DNA of 64,000 bases, from NCBI RefSeq assembly GCF_002865645.1, contig NW_020194620.1, positions 255,353 through 319,352 on the forward strand, given 5' to 3'. Each line of letters begins with the position of its first letter. The first letter of the stretch is position 1. The notes beneath the pieces were generated by a model that worked only from the letters and a program-made list of their open reading frames with translations, did no database searches and was not told where the DNA came from. This document shows, one piece after another, positions 45,483-56,250 of the stretch. This DNA comes from Hyaloscypha bicolor E. Its lineage: Eukaryota; Ascomycota; Leotiomycetes; Helotiales; Hyaloscyphaceae. Both the position numbers and the translations under genes were made by a program.

Positions 45483-47244
45483 GGAACAACACTCTGGGAC
45501 TACATCTTCATCCGGTCCTGTATATTCTTCCTTCACTGGATCGCGCCTCTCAGTATCCTCTACTGCCTAGCCGTCTACCTAGTCCGCCCCTCTCCCTTCC
45601 ATGTCTCTTGGGCGCTAGAAGCCTGGGTTGCCTTCGAAACAGCATTCTATTTCTTGGTCTACCTTCCGCGCAAATATTACCTCCAGGCAGCTGCGACTCA
45701 CCCAATACCCGTCTCTCGCGAACACCGCCGTCTACTCTTCCAGCGCTGCCACGAGAATATTCCAGACCCGGAGCGATATTTGTCAAAATGGTTTTTGAAC
45801 GCCCCTCTGTCGGAGATGAAGCGTGACAACGTCAAGGACTTCTTTCTGTGGGCGTTTTTCAATACGGGAGAGCATGATCCGGTAGACGATGAGGAGCTAG
45901 ACGAGTATGTTGGAGAGATGGAGAAATTGCTAGAGAGGAAGATTGAACCTGGAAGGGGAAGCGCAAAGTGCATGAGAGTGACTGTTGACAAGGTTGATAT
46001 GTTACATCGGAGCTTGACGTGGTACATGGTGAGCTCCTGCAGAAAGATAAAGTCATATTTGTCGTTCTATAGCACAAACTGGGTTGCTAATCCTTACCCC
46101 TCTCTTTAGTGCGTATTTGTCGTAGACACACTAACATCCTGCTACTTGCAATACTACTCCTTCAACTTCCACCGCACTTCGCTCCTCCGATTTCCCACCA
46201 TCTTCCCCTTCCACCCACTCTCGCTCCTCAGCCCTTATCGGTCCCCAGCAAAGACTCTCACCTACTAGCACCGCCCTCACACCTCCACAACGAAACTCCC
46301 GATCCTGTTTATCCACGGCATCGGCATCGGCCTCTATCCCTATGTGAATTTCTTAGCGGAGCTGAATGTGGATAGTAAAACAGAGAGGTCAGATGGAGAG
46401 CTAGGGATAATCGCGGTGGAGATTATGCCTGTGAGCCTCAGGATTACAGGTGAAGCGTTGAGGAGAGAAGAGATGTGTCAAGAGATTTTATGCATAGTGA
46501 AGGAGCATAAGTGGAAGAAGTTTGTGTTGGTGTCGCATTCGTGGGAATTCCCTTCTTCTTTCCCTATCTGTGCTTATTGATACCGACATTAACAACGTAT
46601 AAAGTTATGGAAGCATTATCTCTACATACCCCCTTAATACACCACAGATCGCACAGAAGGTCGGCCCGATCTTATTCATCGACCCGGTGTCTTTCTTGTT
46701 GCATCTCCCAGATGTGGCGTATAATTTCGTGGGGTCTTTCCATCTCCGTCCCAGTATATCCTGGCTAATCTCCTTCCAACCTTAGGTCTGTCGCAAACCG
46801 AGGCGTGCTAATGAACACCAACTCACCTACTTCGCCTCTAAAGATATGGGCGTCTCGCACACCCTCTCCCGGCGCTTCTTTTGGAGCGAAAACATCCTGT
46901 GGAAGGAAAATATCCAGCGCCGACGTGTGACCGTGGTGCTGGGTGGGAAGGATCCGATCGTTGATACAGAAGTTGTTGGGAAGTATTTGACCGGCGCCGA
47001 CAATGGGAGTCGGGAAACAGGAATCTGGAAAGAAGGCATATGGAAGGGGGATGGTTTGGATGTGCTGTGGTTTCGGGAATTGGATCATATGCAGGTATTT
47101 TATAAGAAGAAGACAAGAGGGAGGTTGGTAGATGTCGTTCGGAGGTATTGTACAGAGTGGGGCGAGGGGTTTGTAGGGAATATTGTGGCACCTCCTTCAA
47201 CACGAAGGCAGTGGCGACCATGGGGGGCTGATGCATTTGGGTGA
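45483..47244 (+). pseudogene. Membrane-anchored alpha/beta hydrolase with a nonsense codon
   Basis: The coding frame opens at about 45483 with an N-terminal membrane segment (WDYIFIRSCIFFLHWIAPL), but no ATG lies in that frame; an ATG at 45476 is out of frame, so the start is probably broken. Exons end at 46028, resume at 46110, and continue through junctions that give LVSHS-YGSII (nucleophile elbow, at about 46541/46605) and DVAYNF-VCRKPRRANEHQL (at about 46728/46786), ending at 47244. The oxyanion region FIHGIGIGLYPY and the late segment FRELDHMQVFY (likely catalytic His) are preserved. A TAG at 46266-46268 interrupts TLTY-HRPHTST where relatives have Trp; TGG-to-TAG is a G-to-A change as left by RIP. 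Otherwise it looks young. Substrate unknown. Confidence 0.75.
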
Positions 47245-48197
47245 GACTGCAAAATAACGGCGAAGTCGAGCCTGAGTGCAAACGCGATGTAGGCCATCCA
47301 CTACTAAAGGTAACAAATTTCCCTTGCAGCATTCGCAATAGTTCCGGTATGATAGATAGGGACTACATAAATATTACATCCAGCGCCCATGAGGCATTTT
47401 TAACCGTGCAATTAAAGTGGAGCAAAATCAGCGGAGAATAGAGATTGTGCAGGCTGCGAAGATGCCAAGACTTAGAAGATTAGCTGAGCAATTGTGATCA
47501 TCTCCAGATCACTGTATTGGAGTGTTTCGATGTCTTGGTATTCTAGATAAGGTATAGGCATATTCGGAATACAATCAATCTAACACCAGGACGAGTGCAC
47601 TCTTTTTGCTAGTCGCGTGCTTCCCCTACCCCCGGGCCCCCTTCTAACTGATCGATTAACCGCTTACCATAGATTCCACCTCCCTTTCTAGCTTAGTAGT
47701 TCTCCTTACGGGAACTATATCAGCTTCACTGATATCAGATTTAAGGGCCGAATGTAGTGAGAGACTGAGAGTGGGCAACGGTGAGCTCGCAGAATTCACC
47801 ACTGAAATTACCCAAACAAGTCCCCTTTCTCCACGAGGCACACCACAAAGTCTAGAAGAGATCGATATAAGCCCTTTCAAAGCATTCGGATATGTCTGTC
47901 TGGCAGACTTGGGACTCATGTAAGCCCCAAAATCCTCCACGATTCTAGAAAGGAGTAAAGGGGACGGAATATCCGAGTGCGAGGCACGCGAGTTTTTGAG
48001 GAGAAGAGTACGAAATCTTCCTAAAGTTGCGCCATCTTCCAAAAACAGTTCAAACAGTATACCTATTTGTTAAAACATTTGTTCAGTCCTTCCTCTTGCT
48101 CCTTCACTCAAATCGTCCAATCTGTAAGTAGTTTCTCCCATCTTCTCCCCGTTCGCTTCGTTTTGTGGGCCTAGTAAATTCATCCAAGCAGACCACA
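47245..48197. other. Intergenic stretch, one unassigned open frame
   Basis: A leftward open frame of 128 residues (48042-47656, MEDGATLGRFRTLLLKN...) is Ser/Leu-rich without a recognisable domain. I do not promote it to a gene. Confidence 0.3.
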
Positions 48198-48317
48198 ATG
48201 CAGTTCGTAGTCCTCTTTCTTGATGCCATTGCCATTTCCACAGCCACCGGGGTTGCAACACCCATTGCCGATGCCAGAGCAGCGCAATGCGGCTATGCTG
48301 CCGACGGGAGCTTCTAG
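48198..48317 (+). CDS. Very short secreted-peptide-like open frame
   Basis: ATG at 48198 opens a 39-residue frame with a hydrophobic leader (MQFVVLFLDAIAISTATGVA), a short pro-like segment (TPIADARA) and a tail AQCGYAADGSF before TAG at 48315. Beyond the TAG the same frame reads CNKG and stops again. It could be a remnant of a small secreted protein with a mature CGYAADGSF-type core, or chance. No homology is known to me. Confidence 0.3.
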   Translation: MQFVVLFLDAIAISTATGVATPIADARAAQCGYAADGSF

Positions 48318-49431
48318 TGTAATAAAGGGTAGCGATCTCTTGTAGAAGCTATTGCTGACGGTTATATGAATGAAGCAGTATTTAATATGTAGTTAGGCTT
48401 CAAATATGAGAGTAAAGTTAATATAGGTTGAGATATCTAAAGTACAAGAAGTGCAGTTCAGCGGAGGGTTTATATGCCTCTGCAGCTGCGCTGACCTAAT
48501 GGGGAGAATTCCGTGTATGGCAACTTACAACCGCTAACGCAGACTTGGGGAATATGGGAAAAGTAGCCCTTTTTCATGTTGGGATCAGTGATTGGTGAGC
48601 TGTACTTTTCGGGGATGAAGGGAGTCTGTATATATATGAGAGCGGGATCGAATGTTTGTTGTACAGTACATATGTTGCAAAATAGGAAAGGCATTATGTT
48701 TTTGGTGGTTTCGTGACTGTTTTTCCTTTATTGACCTCTGCCAAAATAATTTGAGTTCAAATCTGGCTTCTAGTATCAACTAATTTTGGCACTACACCTT
48801 GATTAATGTTAGGGGAAGCAATATTCTTGCCACCCACTTCTAATCAGCGGCCTATCGCGGTTCAATGAGAGAGTGAATGGAAATTAGTTTGAGCCACAAA
48901 GCGACGGAGACGTGATTAGACCTTGGCGATGTTATGGCGAAACGGAAACGGCATGGATCTTTTCGTTGAAAAACAAGGTTAATTGAATTAGAAGCACAAA
49001 TCTAGCTCTTGATAAGCAAAAACAAGGACCTCGCTACAATTTGGTCCATCTCTTAGCGCAGGGTCAACCTAAGCACGAGGGGTATATCCACGGGATTGCC
49101 AGTCGGCGCTAGAACCGGAAAAATATAACTCAAAATCCCGTTCTTGAATTTCGGGCACTTTCTGCTTCCCCAAGGTCCAAGGCAAAAACAGCCCTGGATC
49201 CCTGTTGAAAGGTGCCAAGCCCACGGTACCTAAGGTAGCTAGGGGGCTGGGAGACTAGTGGATTATGTACTTATATTAATGGGCTTCCCAGCTTCGATAA
49301 TCAATCAAGGCTTCCAACCACCTTTATTTGACAATCCCAACACGTCATCTACGCAACACCACAACGAAAATTTACGAATATGTTAGAGAATCTCCCAGTC
49401 ACTTGATTCTGTAAATTTGCTATCCTAAGCC
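48318..49431. other. Intergenic region upstream of the lactonase gene
   Basis: No supported gene. The last 150 bases before 49432, including AATCAATCAAGG and CCAACACGTCATC, presumably held the promoter of the lactonase-like gene. Confidence 0.4.
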
Positions 49432-51351
49432 ATGCTGCAGCTAAATCCTCTCTCAATTACTGTCTATTTCGCACTCTCGGCCGGGGCTTTCGCTCAGCCT
49501 CTAGGCACAGTCTCACCACTGGCACAAATCTGTGGACCACCTTCCAGCGTTGTCTGCATTAAAAAATATGCATCTGTAATGCCATATCATTTCTTCAGAG
49601 AGCCGTCTTATAATGGCTCTTACGAAGACATATACCCTTCGACTATGGTCCCAAATGACACCTCTTGGGGGCTTGTCAGGAAAGCGGACTTCCTAGTGTT
49701 TGATCAAGCCCGTGGACTGGACCTGCTGGGACCCAGTCCGAGCTATGAATACGTATTTGAGGTCAACAATGGTAGGTTCTCCATGGAGAATGATGCACGA
49801 TCTTTCCCTGACTGGAGAACTGCCACTGACTGAGCAGGTAGCCGTGCATGAAGCACCAGTCTATTCGCCAGTGACGAATAAGCTATATTTCTCTCAGCTT
49901 CGTGGAACCAAATCTCCACCAGGTTTTCTTCCACAGCTCGTCGTCAATCTTAATGTTGATCCCCCAGAGCTTGGAGAGCTGATATCGGATCCATATATGC
50001 CCCAAATGGCGGAACGATCCACAACCAGTGTGTCAAAGAACTACTCATGCTACTCATACTACTCATGAATATTCATGAGTAGCGTGAGTAGAATATGAGT
50101 AGCGTAATGTCCTAAAAATTTGAGTAGAGTAGAGTATGTACTCATGAGTAGCCGTCACGTGACAATAATAAATTAAGATTTATTTAATAATGATTAAATA
50201 ATACAGGTATTTATTAAGTAGCCCTAGTAAAGGTAAGTTAGGGCTTATATAAGACTAGCTAAATACTAATTTTCTATAATAATAAACTAGTTATACTCTT
50301 TAGATCTTGATTTCCCCCGTCTTGCTTACTAAGTAATGCCACTGCCTAATTGGGTAGAGACGTGGCGCTAGAGCGGCGCTAGACGGGAGGCTTACCTTAT
50401 TAGGCTAGTCTGTCACGTGGGTACCTACTCACACTACTCATACTACTCATGAGTAGAGTATGAGTAGCGCAATAATTGGTTGAGTAGAGTATGAGTAGGA
50501 CTCACTACTCTACTCTACTCTACTTATTTGACACACTGACCACAACGGACTGTAAGTCCAAAGCGTGAAAACCTTACTGTTAAAGAAAAGAACTGACCAC
50601 ACCTGATAGGATATACTGGGGCGTCTCTGGAGGAAACAACAGTATCGGCGGCATCGAAGAGAGGCCTAGCATCGCAACTCTCGATCCGTTGACCAACAAG
50701 ACCGTCACACTGCTCAATAACTACTTCGGCTACTACTTTAACACGGTCGACGACCTCTTCGTCCACGACAACGGCGACATTTTCTTCACCGACCCACAAT
50801 ATTCCTGGTTCAACGCCCTCACAGATAGAGCGCCCCAACTCGAAACAGCCAGCTACCGCTTCACGCCCTCAACTGGTGCGGTCTCAGTCATCAATGACGA
50901 CATCGTGCAACCGAACGGAATTGCAATCGCACCCGTCGTTGCAGGCTGTCCAAGAACGGTGTACATCTCCGACACAGGCGCAATCGCAGGCACGACACAG
51001 CAGAGTCTCGGGCCACAGGGGACCGAATTCAACACAACGTGCAAGCGCACGATATACGCCTTCGATCTCAGCGCGAATTGCAAGCACCTGCTCAACAAAC
51101 GTCCCGTCTACTTGGCGCAGGACTGGGTGCCTGATGGGCTGAAGGTCGCGGCCAACGGCTATATCGTGACAAGAGCAGGTAAGGGGGTGGATGTACTTGA
51201 TTCTGATGGGACGTTGTTGGTGCGTGTGCAGACGAACTTTACGGTGCAGAATTTTGCGTGGACGGGGGCGAATTATGAGGATCTTTGGATTGTGGGGAAC
51301 AGTGGCGTGGCTAGGGTCAAGTGGGCGCTCGAGGGACAGGTGCTGAAGTAG
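49432..51351 (+). pseudogene. SMP-30/lactonase-like secreted protein, split by a hAT-type MITE
   Basis: Exon 1 (49432-49771) encodes a signal peptide (LSITVYFALSAGAFA) and the start of a six-bladed propeller of the SMP-30/gluconolactonase/lactonohydrolase class. Exon 2 begins at 49842 (join EVNN-AVHEAPVYSPVTNKL). Within it, at about 49992, one base is missing: the expected PIYAPNGGTIHNG is in a frame different from the preceding ELGELISDP. At 50026 the 513-bp MITE interrupts the exon; its last bases resume at 50539-50551, a normal intron follows (50552-50609), and exon 3 (50610-51351) gives IYWGVSGGNNSIGG, FNTVDDLFVHDNGDIFFTDP and QPNGIAIAPV, the metal-binding propeller core. Apart from these two events the gene is clean, so inactivation looks recent. 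Members hydrolyse lactones or esters. Confidence 0.85.
50026..50538 (+). mobile_element. hAT-type MITE, copy B
   Basis: Terminal inverted repeats CAGTGTGTCAAA / TTTGACACACTG are perfect over 12 bp. Flanking 8-mers TCCACAAC (50018-50025) and ACCACAAC (50539-50546) match at seven of eight positions. Subterminal arms are arrays of TACTCATGAGTAG and GAGTAGAGTATG. GTCACGTGAC lies at 50154-50163 and CACGTG at 50413-50418, each about 120-130 bp from an end. It is inserted in a coding exon of the lactonase-like gene. Confidence 0.92.
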
Positions 51352-52996
51352 TGAGTTTGTGGCAGCCTGCGCCAGAGTCTTGCCGATATTTGCGTCCTGC
51401 CTGTGGAATGAATATGGAAGTGGTGAAATAACCGAGATGATCATGCTTGTTATTTTCCGAATCGGTGTAGTTGTGACACTAGGCAATCACTTGTATCCGA
51501 AGATGTGATTGAGACACTTAGCTTCCGTCATGCGCTGATTTGACCTCAAAAGAGACAACCACTTGTTCCGCGTCTAGAGCACAAGGGAACGAAGTTGGGA
51601 AAGTTGCTATTATTTGGCGCTATCAAGCAAAGATTTGCCTTCTGTCGTGTCTCGAAATGCCAAAGGGCGAGCTGGGCAGGGGTGACCCGCTCTTCCGGCG
51701 TTCGGCGTATTTTTGTTTTCCATCCTTGGAGTCTGCTCAACCAGTTCATTCATCTTCCCATTTATCTCCACTCTCGACACCCTTTTGCCGACTTCTAGAT
51801 AAGAACGCTAAAAGTGGGGAGGACTTTTTCTTTTTTCGTTTCGAAAGGTTTCTGGTTCCGAGTTCATTATTCCCTCGACCGTTCCCTGTGCTTGAGTTTT
51901 TGGAGTCACCTTGTCTCTTTTCCCTAATTTCACGAGTATGCGCCCACAGAAATCTTGTCTCGGTTCTGGGACCCATCGTTTGATTAGGACGTACTCTGGA
52001 TCCTGAAGCCTTCTGTTAGCGTGTGCTTGCTTCAAGCTAGAGATGGCCTTACCTGATCCAACTCATAATCGATTTTTTTGTGTATTCAGAGTCTCAATGG
52101 AAATGTGTTTGCGAGAAATTCTAGTATACATAGGGCGATTCGGATCGAATATTTCTTTGCCTTTGCGGATCGCGGCTCCAATCTGCTCCTTTTCTGTAGG
52201 GCTGTTCAGATCGAATTTCTCTTTGGCCTTTTGCATCGTTGCTTTGATGCTTCAAGCTGCCGTTGATTCACTCCCTGCCTCCTTGCTCTGATCTCACGGG
52301 TGTGAACCCAGAGAAATTCCCGCTCATACTCAGGAACCCGGTGTCTTATGGCTATATACTCTGGATCCTGCAGTGTTCTATTAGTATCCCGACGTCCTCT
52401 TAGGAATTGTTCTTACCCGATCCAACTCATAACCAAGTCTATATGTGTTTAGTGTCTCGATGGAAATATGTCTCCGACACAATCTGGTGTATACGGGCAG
52501 GTTCGAATCGACACTTTCTTCGCCTTTCCTGATCGAGGCTTCAATCGACTTTTCGTTTATCTCTTTAAATTGACCAGATTGAAATATACCATCCTTCAGA
52601 GACGGGGTAGGCTTTTGGGATCCAAACTACAGTAACAATTAGCTTAGCTCAGCTTTCTGTAGGTCCTCAACGGTTCTCGTTTGTACAGTACGTACGAAGC
52701 AATACTTGTCTAGCAACTCATTGTAGGCTTCAGAAGCCAGTTCAGGGTTTTCAGTCCCAGATGGAGTCGGCGCCTTCATGTCCAGGCTTCTCTCACCACT
52801 TAGAACTACGTTGGCAGCATTGAATGCTGCAGCCAATGAAGGACCAAACTCGTATCGATCACCGAAAACCTGTCGGTGGGGTGGGGCATTGCGCTGAGTG
52901 AGATTATCCGATCCAACGCTAATGGCCTACTTCATCTCTGCTTTGGAAGTCAGCGAGATGTCTGTGCCACCTGCAGAGTCTTGATCAAGTTCTGAG

Positions 52997-53908
52997 CAGT
53001 GTGTCAAATGAGTAAAGTAGAGTAGAGTAGTGGGTCCTACTCATTCTCTACTCAGCCAAAATATGTCCTACTTATACTCTACTCAATACTCATCGAGTAT
53101 ATACTTAACTTAAATAGTGAGTCATGTGCAAGCACGTATCCTTATGAGGGGGTCCCCCGACTTAATTATTAGCTTTAAACTTATTTTAAAAGGTTATATT
53201 ATATCTTAGTGTGACGGCGGGATCGAGGCAATGGCCAGGGCTCAAAGATCCAAGAATCTCATGTATTGGAAATACTAAGCTAAAGAGAAGAAGGAGAGGG
53301 TCAAAAGGAGGGAAATACTAGCTAAAACCACTGAAACGCGGGCTAGCTAGGTGAAACTGGTCATGTGACAGCCACTCCCCTTTGGCCCCAGCCAGCGCCG
53401 TCACACTTAGAGTAAATGAAAGTCAAAATAAGCCCTATATATTCCTTTTCTCTTTGGTTTATTATTTGGAAGTCACATATATTAAATAATACATAATTAT
53501 TATATTAATTTTTCCTAGTATAATAAATAGTATTAGAGGGATTTTAAGTAGTAAAAAAGAAAAGATAATAAAGAGAAGAATTAAATAGTATTTATAATAT
53601 AAAGAGAGATATTTAATAGAATAAACTATATAATAAATAGTTAAACCACTTAAGTAGTCTACTCTACTTGTCACGTGCTACGCACAGGCCACGCACAAGC
53701 ATATATATAGTATCTTTACCGCCCTTAGGGCACCATTATTCCTTACTATTATACCAATATACACCTATATCCTTCCGCACAGCCTATTCAGGCCATGACA
53801 CTACTCTACTTAAGCTTAGTTATGGAGGGGCTACTTATACTCTACTTAATACTCGATGAGTATGTACTTAAGTAACTTAAGTAGTTTGAGTATTCCTTAG
53901 ACACACTG
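52997..53908 (-). mobile_element. hAT-type MITE, copy C (carrying a nested insertion)
   Basis: Ends CAGTGTGTC / GACACACTG with a perfect 8-bp duplication GTTCTGAG (52989-52996 and 53909-53916). Its left arm (AAATGAGTAAAGTAGAGTAG, then GTGGGTCCTACTC) matches the right arms of copies A and B, so it lies in the opposite orientation. A CACGTG is at 53672-53677; the corresponding site near 53127 has decayed to CATGTG. A 198-bp second element sits inside (53209-53406). No transposase frame is present. Confidence 0.9.
53209..53406. mobile_element. Nested small MITE with GTGTGACGGCG ends
   Basis: An 11-bp inverted repeat GTGTGACGGCG / CGCCGTCACAC bounds 198 bases of G+C-richer DNA within the A+T-rich hAT element. 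The flank is TTA on both sides (53206-53208 and 53407-53409), fitting the 3-bp TWA duplication of PIF/Harbinger elements. An alternative reading is a 5-bp CTTAG duplication with 10-bp ends. The class is therefore provisional, the insertion itself is clear. Confidence 0.8.
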
Positions 53909-55050
53909 GTTCTGAGTCTTGGCTAGATTGTTTCCTGGTTGCTGTTAGTGAACTATTTATCTTAAAGAATCAAGACATACGTACTTCCAAACAGCTTTGT
54001 TCATTACGTTTTACCCCGTGTAGCAATAAGAACAGTTAAACGGTTCCCCATACTAAAATAGAGCTTGCAGGAAAGCCAAAGTTGGAGGCGGGGGAACGGC
54101 GAGCTTAGAGGCTGCAGTCTCATCACCTAAGACCGTCTGGCCGTAAGATGTCTGTGAGCCAAAGGAACCCGCGGTATCGGACCCTTCTCTCTGGTAAACC
54201 GTGTCGTTTCGAATGAAAGTCGTTGCTTTCGTCCATGCGATCGTCTTCTCGGGGTTTTCAACCTCTTTCTGTGTCTTCTCCGCCTCGTCCCATCCACCAG
54301 CCATTTTCTCAGAATGTTCGAAACGGTATTTGAGGAATTGGCGACGCCTAGCAATAACATTTCCGAGACGAGTGAGCATCCAGCCAGTACTTCCTTTGGC
54401 AGATGCATGCTTCTCTTTCACCTGCCTAATATCTGGGTATGGATCCCAGTCTTTGTAACGTGAAGCTACTTTAATGTAGTCATCTCGAGCAGGCGAGCTT
54501 CGAATGGCCATTAAAAGCTTCATCAAGCTTTTGTTAGAATAAATTATGGCTGTGAATATTTCCTGTAGTTCTGACGTCTCGGTAGAGTGGTCGTGATCCT
54601 CTATTGGGTTTTGATGGTCCTCCACCTTCTCCTCCTTTCCGTAGTCCTCTCCTTGGGACTCGTCACTTGACCCGCTCGTTGAACTACTGTCCAATGGCGC
54701 GTTTGGCTTCTCTCCGGAAATGATCAGAGTTGCTACGAGATGTTAGAGAACACAGGGGCGTCATCGTTGCGAATTGCTCTTCTACTCGCCATCGTGGAGA
54801 TACTACTGCAAGTACTGGAGAATCTGCAACGCCCTTCCCCTGATTTCCGGGACTTCCCTGAACCGAGAATCAAGTGAAGTTTTGACATGTCCGTCATGGA
54901 ATGCTGCAATACTTTCGCCCCATGCTTTAAACCTAGCACTTGTGTCTTTCATGGAAAGGAGGGCAAGGCGGGTATCATTCCAAAGCTCTCATCCTGGTCT
55001 TGAATATGCTCTAGGTCTTGCAAAATTTCGCAGATAAAACGAAACCGTGT

Positions 55051-55911
55051 GAGGCAGTCCCTCGACAGTCTGAGAGTGAATGGAACTCTATTCAGAAGAT
55101 TGCTTCTCGTTTGAGGCTGCTTGCGGTTCCGGATGGAGTGAGTTGGAGAGAATGCTGGTTGGAATGGATAAAGTCAAGCCCATTTCTCAGAAATGCAGGT
55201 TCTCCTTTCTGATCCGCAAATCATTTACATATATATATCCGGAAGACCTCCGTCTATTCACACACTGACAGATTATGGATAATATACGACTGATCACACC
55301 AGACAAGTGCACTCTTTCTGTGAGCTACGATGGCATGCAGCTAACATTTCAAGCCTCTGGGCAAGTCGTTATCGAAGTTACCGGAATTACCTCCAATTTA
55401 ACCAGGGGACTTCGCATTTGAGCTTCGCGGATGGGATAGTGGAGTCATGAATGAAACCGCGATTAAAAAGCCGCTTAATTGCAAAGGAAGTTTCTCCATA
55501 GACGTTGGAGACTGGTACAAGGCACCCCAGTCATCTTCGATGGAGATAGCCCAGACGACGGTGAAATCTGCTTCGAGACTGATGATCCCTGGAGGGGAGA
55601 ACTCTCCTCAGCCGGAAAGAAAGCATTGGAGAATTTCCGCGGGTGTGGAGGGTTAGATGTTACCAAAACCTATGTACCCTAAGTTCATCAAGGAGGAACT
55701 GGAACTCTTGACCGTTGCGATTATAGTAGTTCAGTATCGAAGACTTGTGCTCGCAGTCAACTCATCCAGTCTTGCCTCTTCCTTCCATCAGCTTCGACCG
55801 AACAATCCTGGAACTCAAGCTCGCCTACAGCCGCCTTTCTAGTGAAGGCGAATCCGAATATCAGACAATTATTATCGATGCATGGAAGATGGTGTCAAGC
55901 ATGCTATTGGA
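55051..55911. other. Unassigned stretch with open fragments
   Basis: A rightward frame around 55535-55680 (VIFDGDSPDDGEICFETDD, then WRGELSSAGKKALENFRG) looks protein-like by composition but has no start, no recognisable domain and different open frames around it. It may be the end of a broken gene. Confidence 0.3.
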
Positions 55912-56250
55912 ATGGGAACAATATATTGGTACAAAATCGATATATTGGAGGTTGACAGTCTGTAGAATGACTAGATACAAGAGAGTGAAGTCTAAAAGTA
56001 GAGGAGAGAGTGTCCAAAGTAAGGGTCTTTATCCCTATTACCTATTGGCGATATTGATGATGCCGGGCCCGCTTTCTCTAATACATTATAAATTAGCTAA
56101 TAAATCAAAAGTAATCAAAATGACAATATATTAGTGAACTTGGTAAGCTCGGCGAGTGACGCATGACAAATGAGAGTGGAGAGCACTAAACTAGTGGTTG
56201 AACCTGGTGCTGGAAGGACTGATAAGTTAGTACCAATTCAACACATGCGT
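55912..56250 (+). repeat. Dispersed repeat, copy 2
   Basis: Matches the reverse complement of 13271-13640. The right boundary is near GACTGATAAG (copy 1: GACTGGTAAG), followed by AATTCAACA in both. Differences are largely transitions, as expected if RIP has acted on both copies. Confidence 0.8.

Larger units (their letters stand above)
51750..55050 (-). pseudogene. Decayed multidomain gene: zinc-finger-protein-like N-terminus, tandem C-terminal module
   Basis: Reading leftward from about 55050: DTSARFKAWGESIAAFHDGH, LDSRFREVPEIRGRALQ, two TAG stops near 54800, then a 213-residue frame (54694-54053) with TGWMLTRLGNVIARRRQFLK and a SQTSYGQT segment, typical of N-terminal regions of a fungal C2H2-type protein family. 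After a hAT-type insertion at 52997-53908, coding resumes (QSSQDS|ELDQDSAGGTDIS, then RYEFGPSLAAAFNAANVV and LASEAYNELLDKYCFVRTV) with a further TAG. Next come two copies of the module also seen at 38.96-39.17 kb: YTRLCRRHISIETLNTYRLG ... DPEYIAIRHRVPEYEREFL (about 52510-52280) and YTRISRKHISIETLN ... DPEYVLIKRWVPEPRQDF (about 52140-51940). Each is split by an intron at the same place. Many stops make it non-functional. Confidence 0.7.

Noticed and set aside
51540..51983. 147-residue rightward open frame after the lactonase
   Set aside because: It lies antisense to the better supported leftward module copies (DPEYVLIKRWVPE...) and shows no domain of its own.
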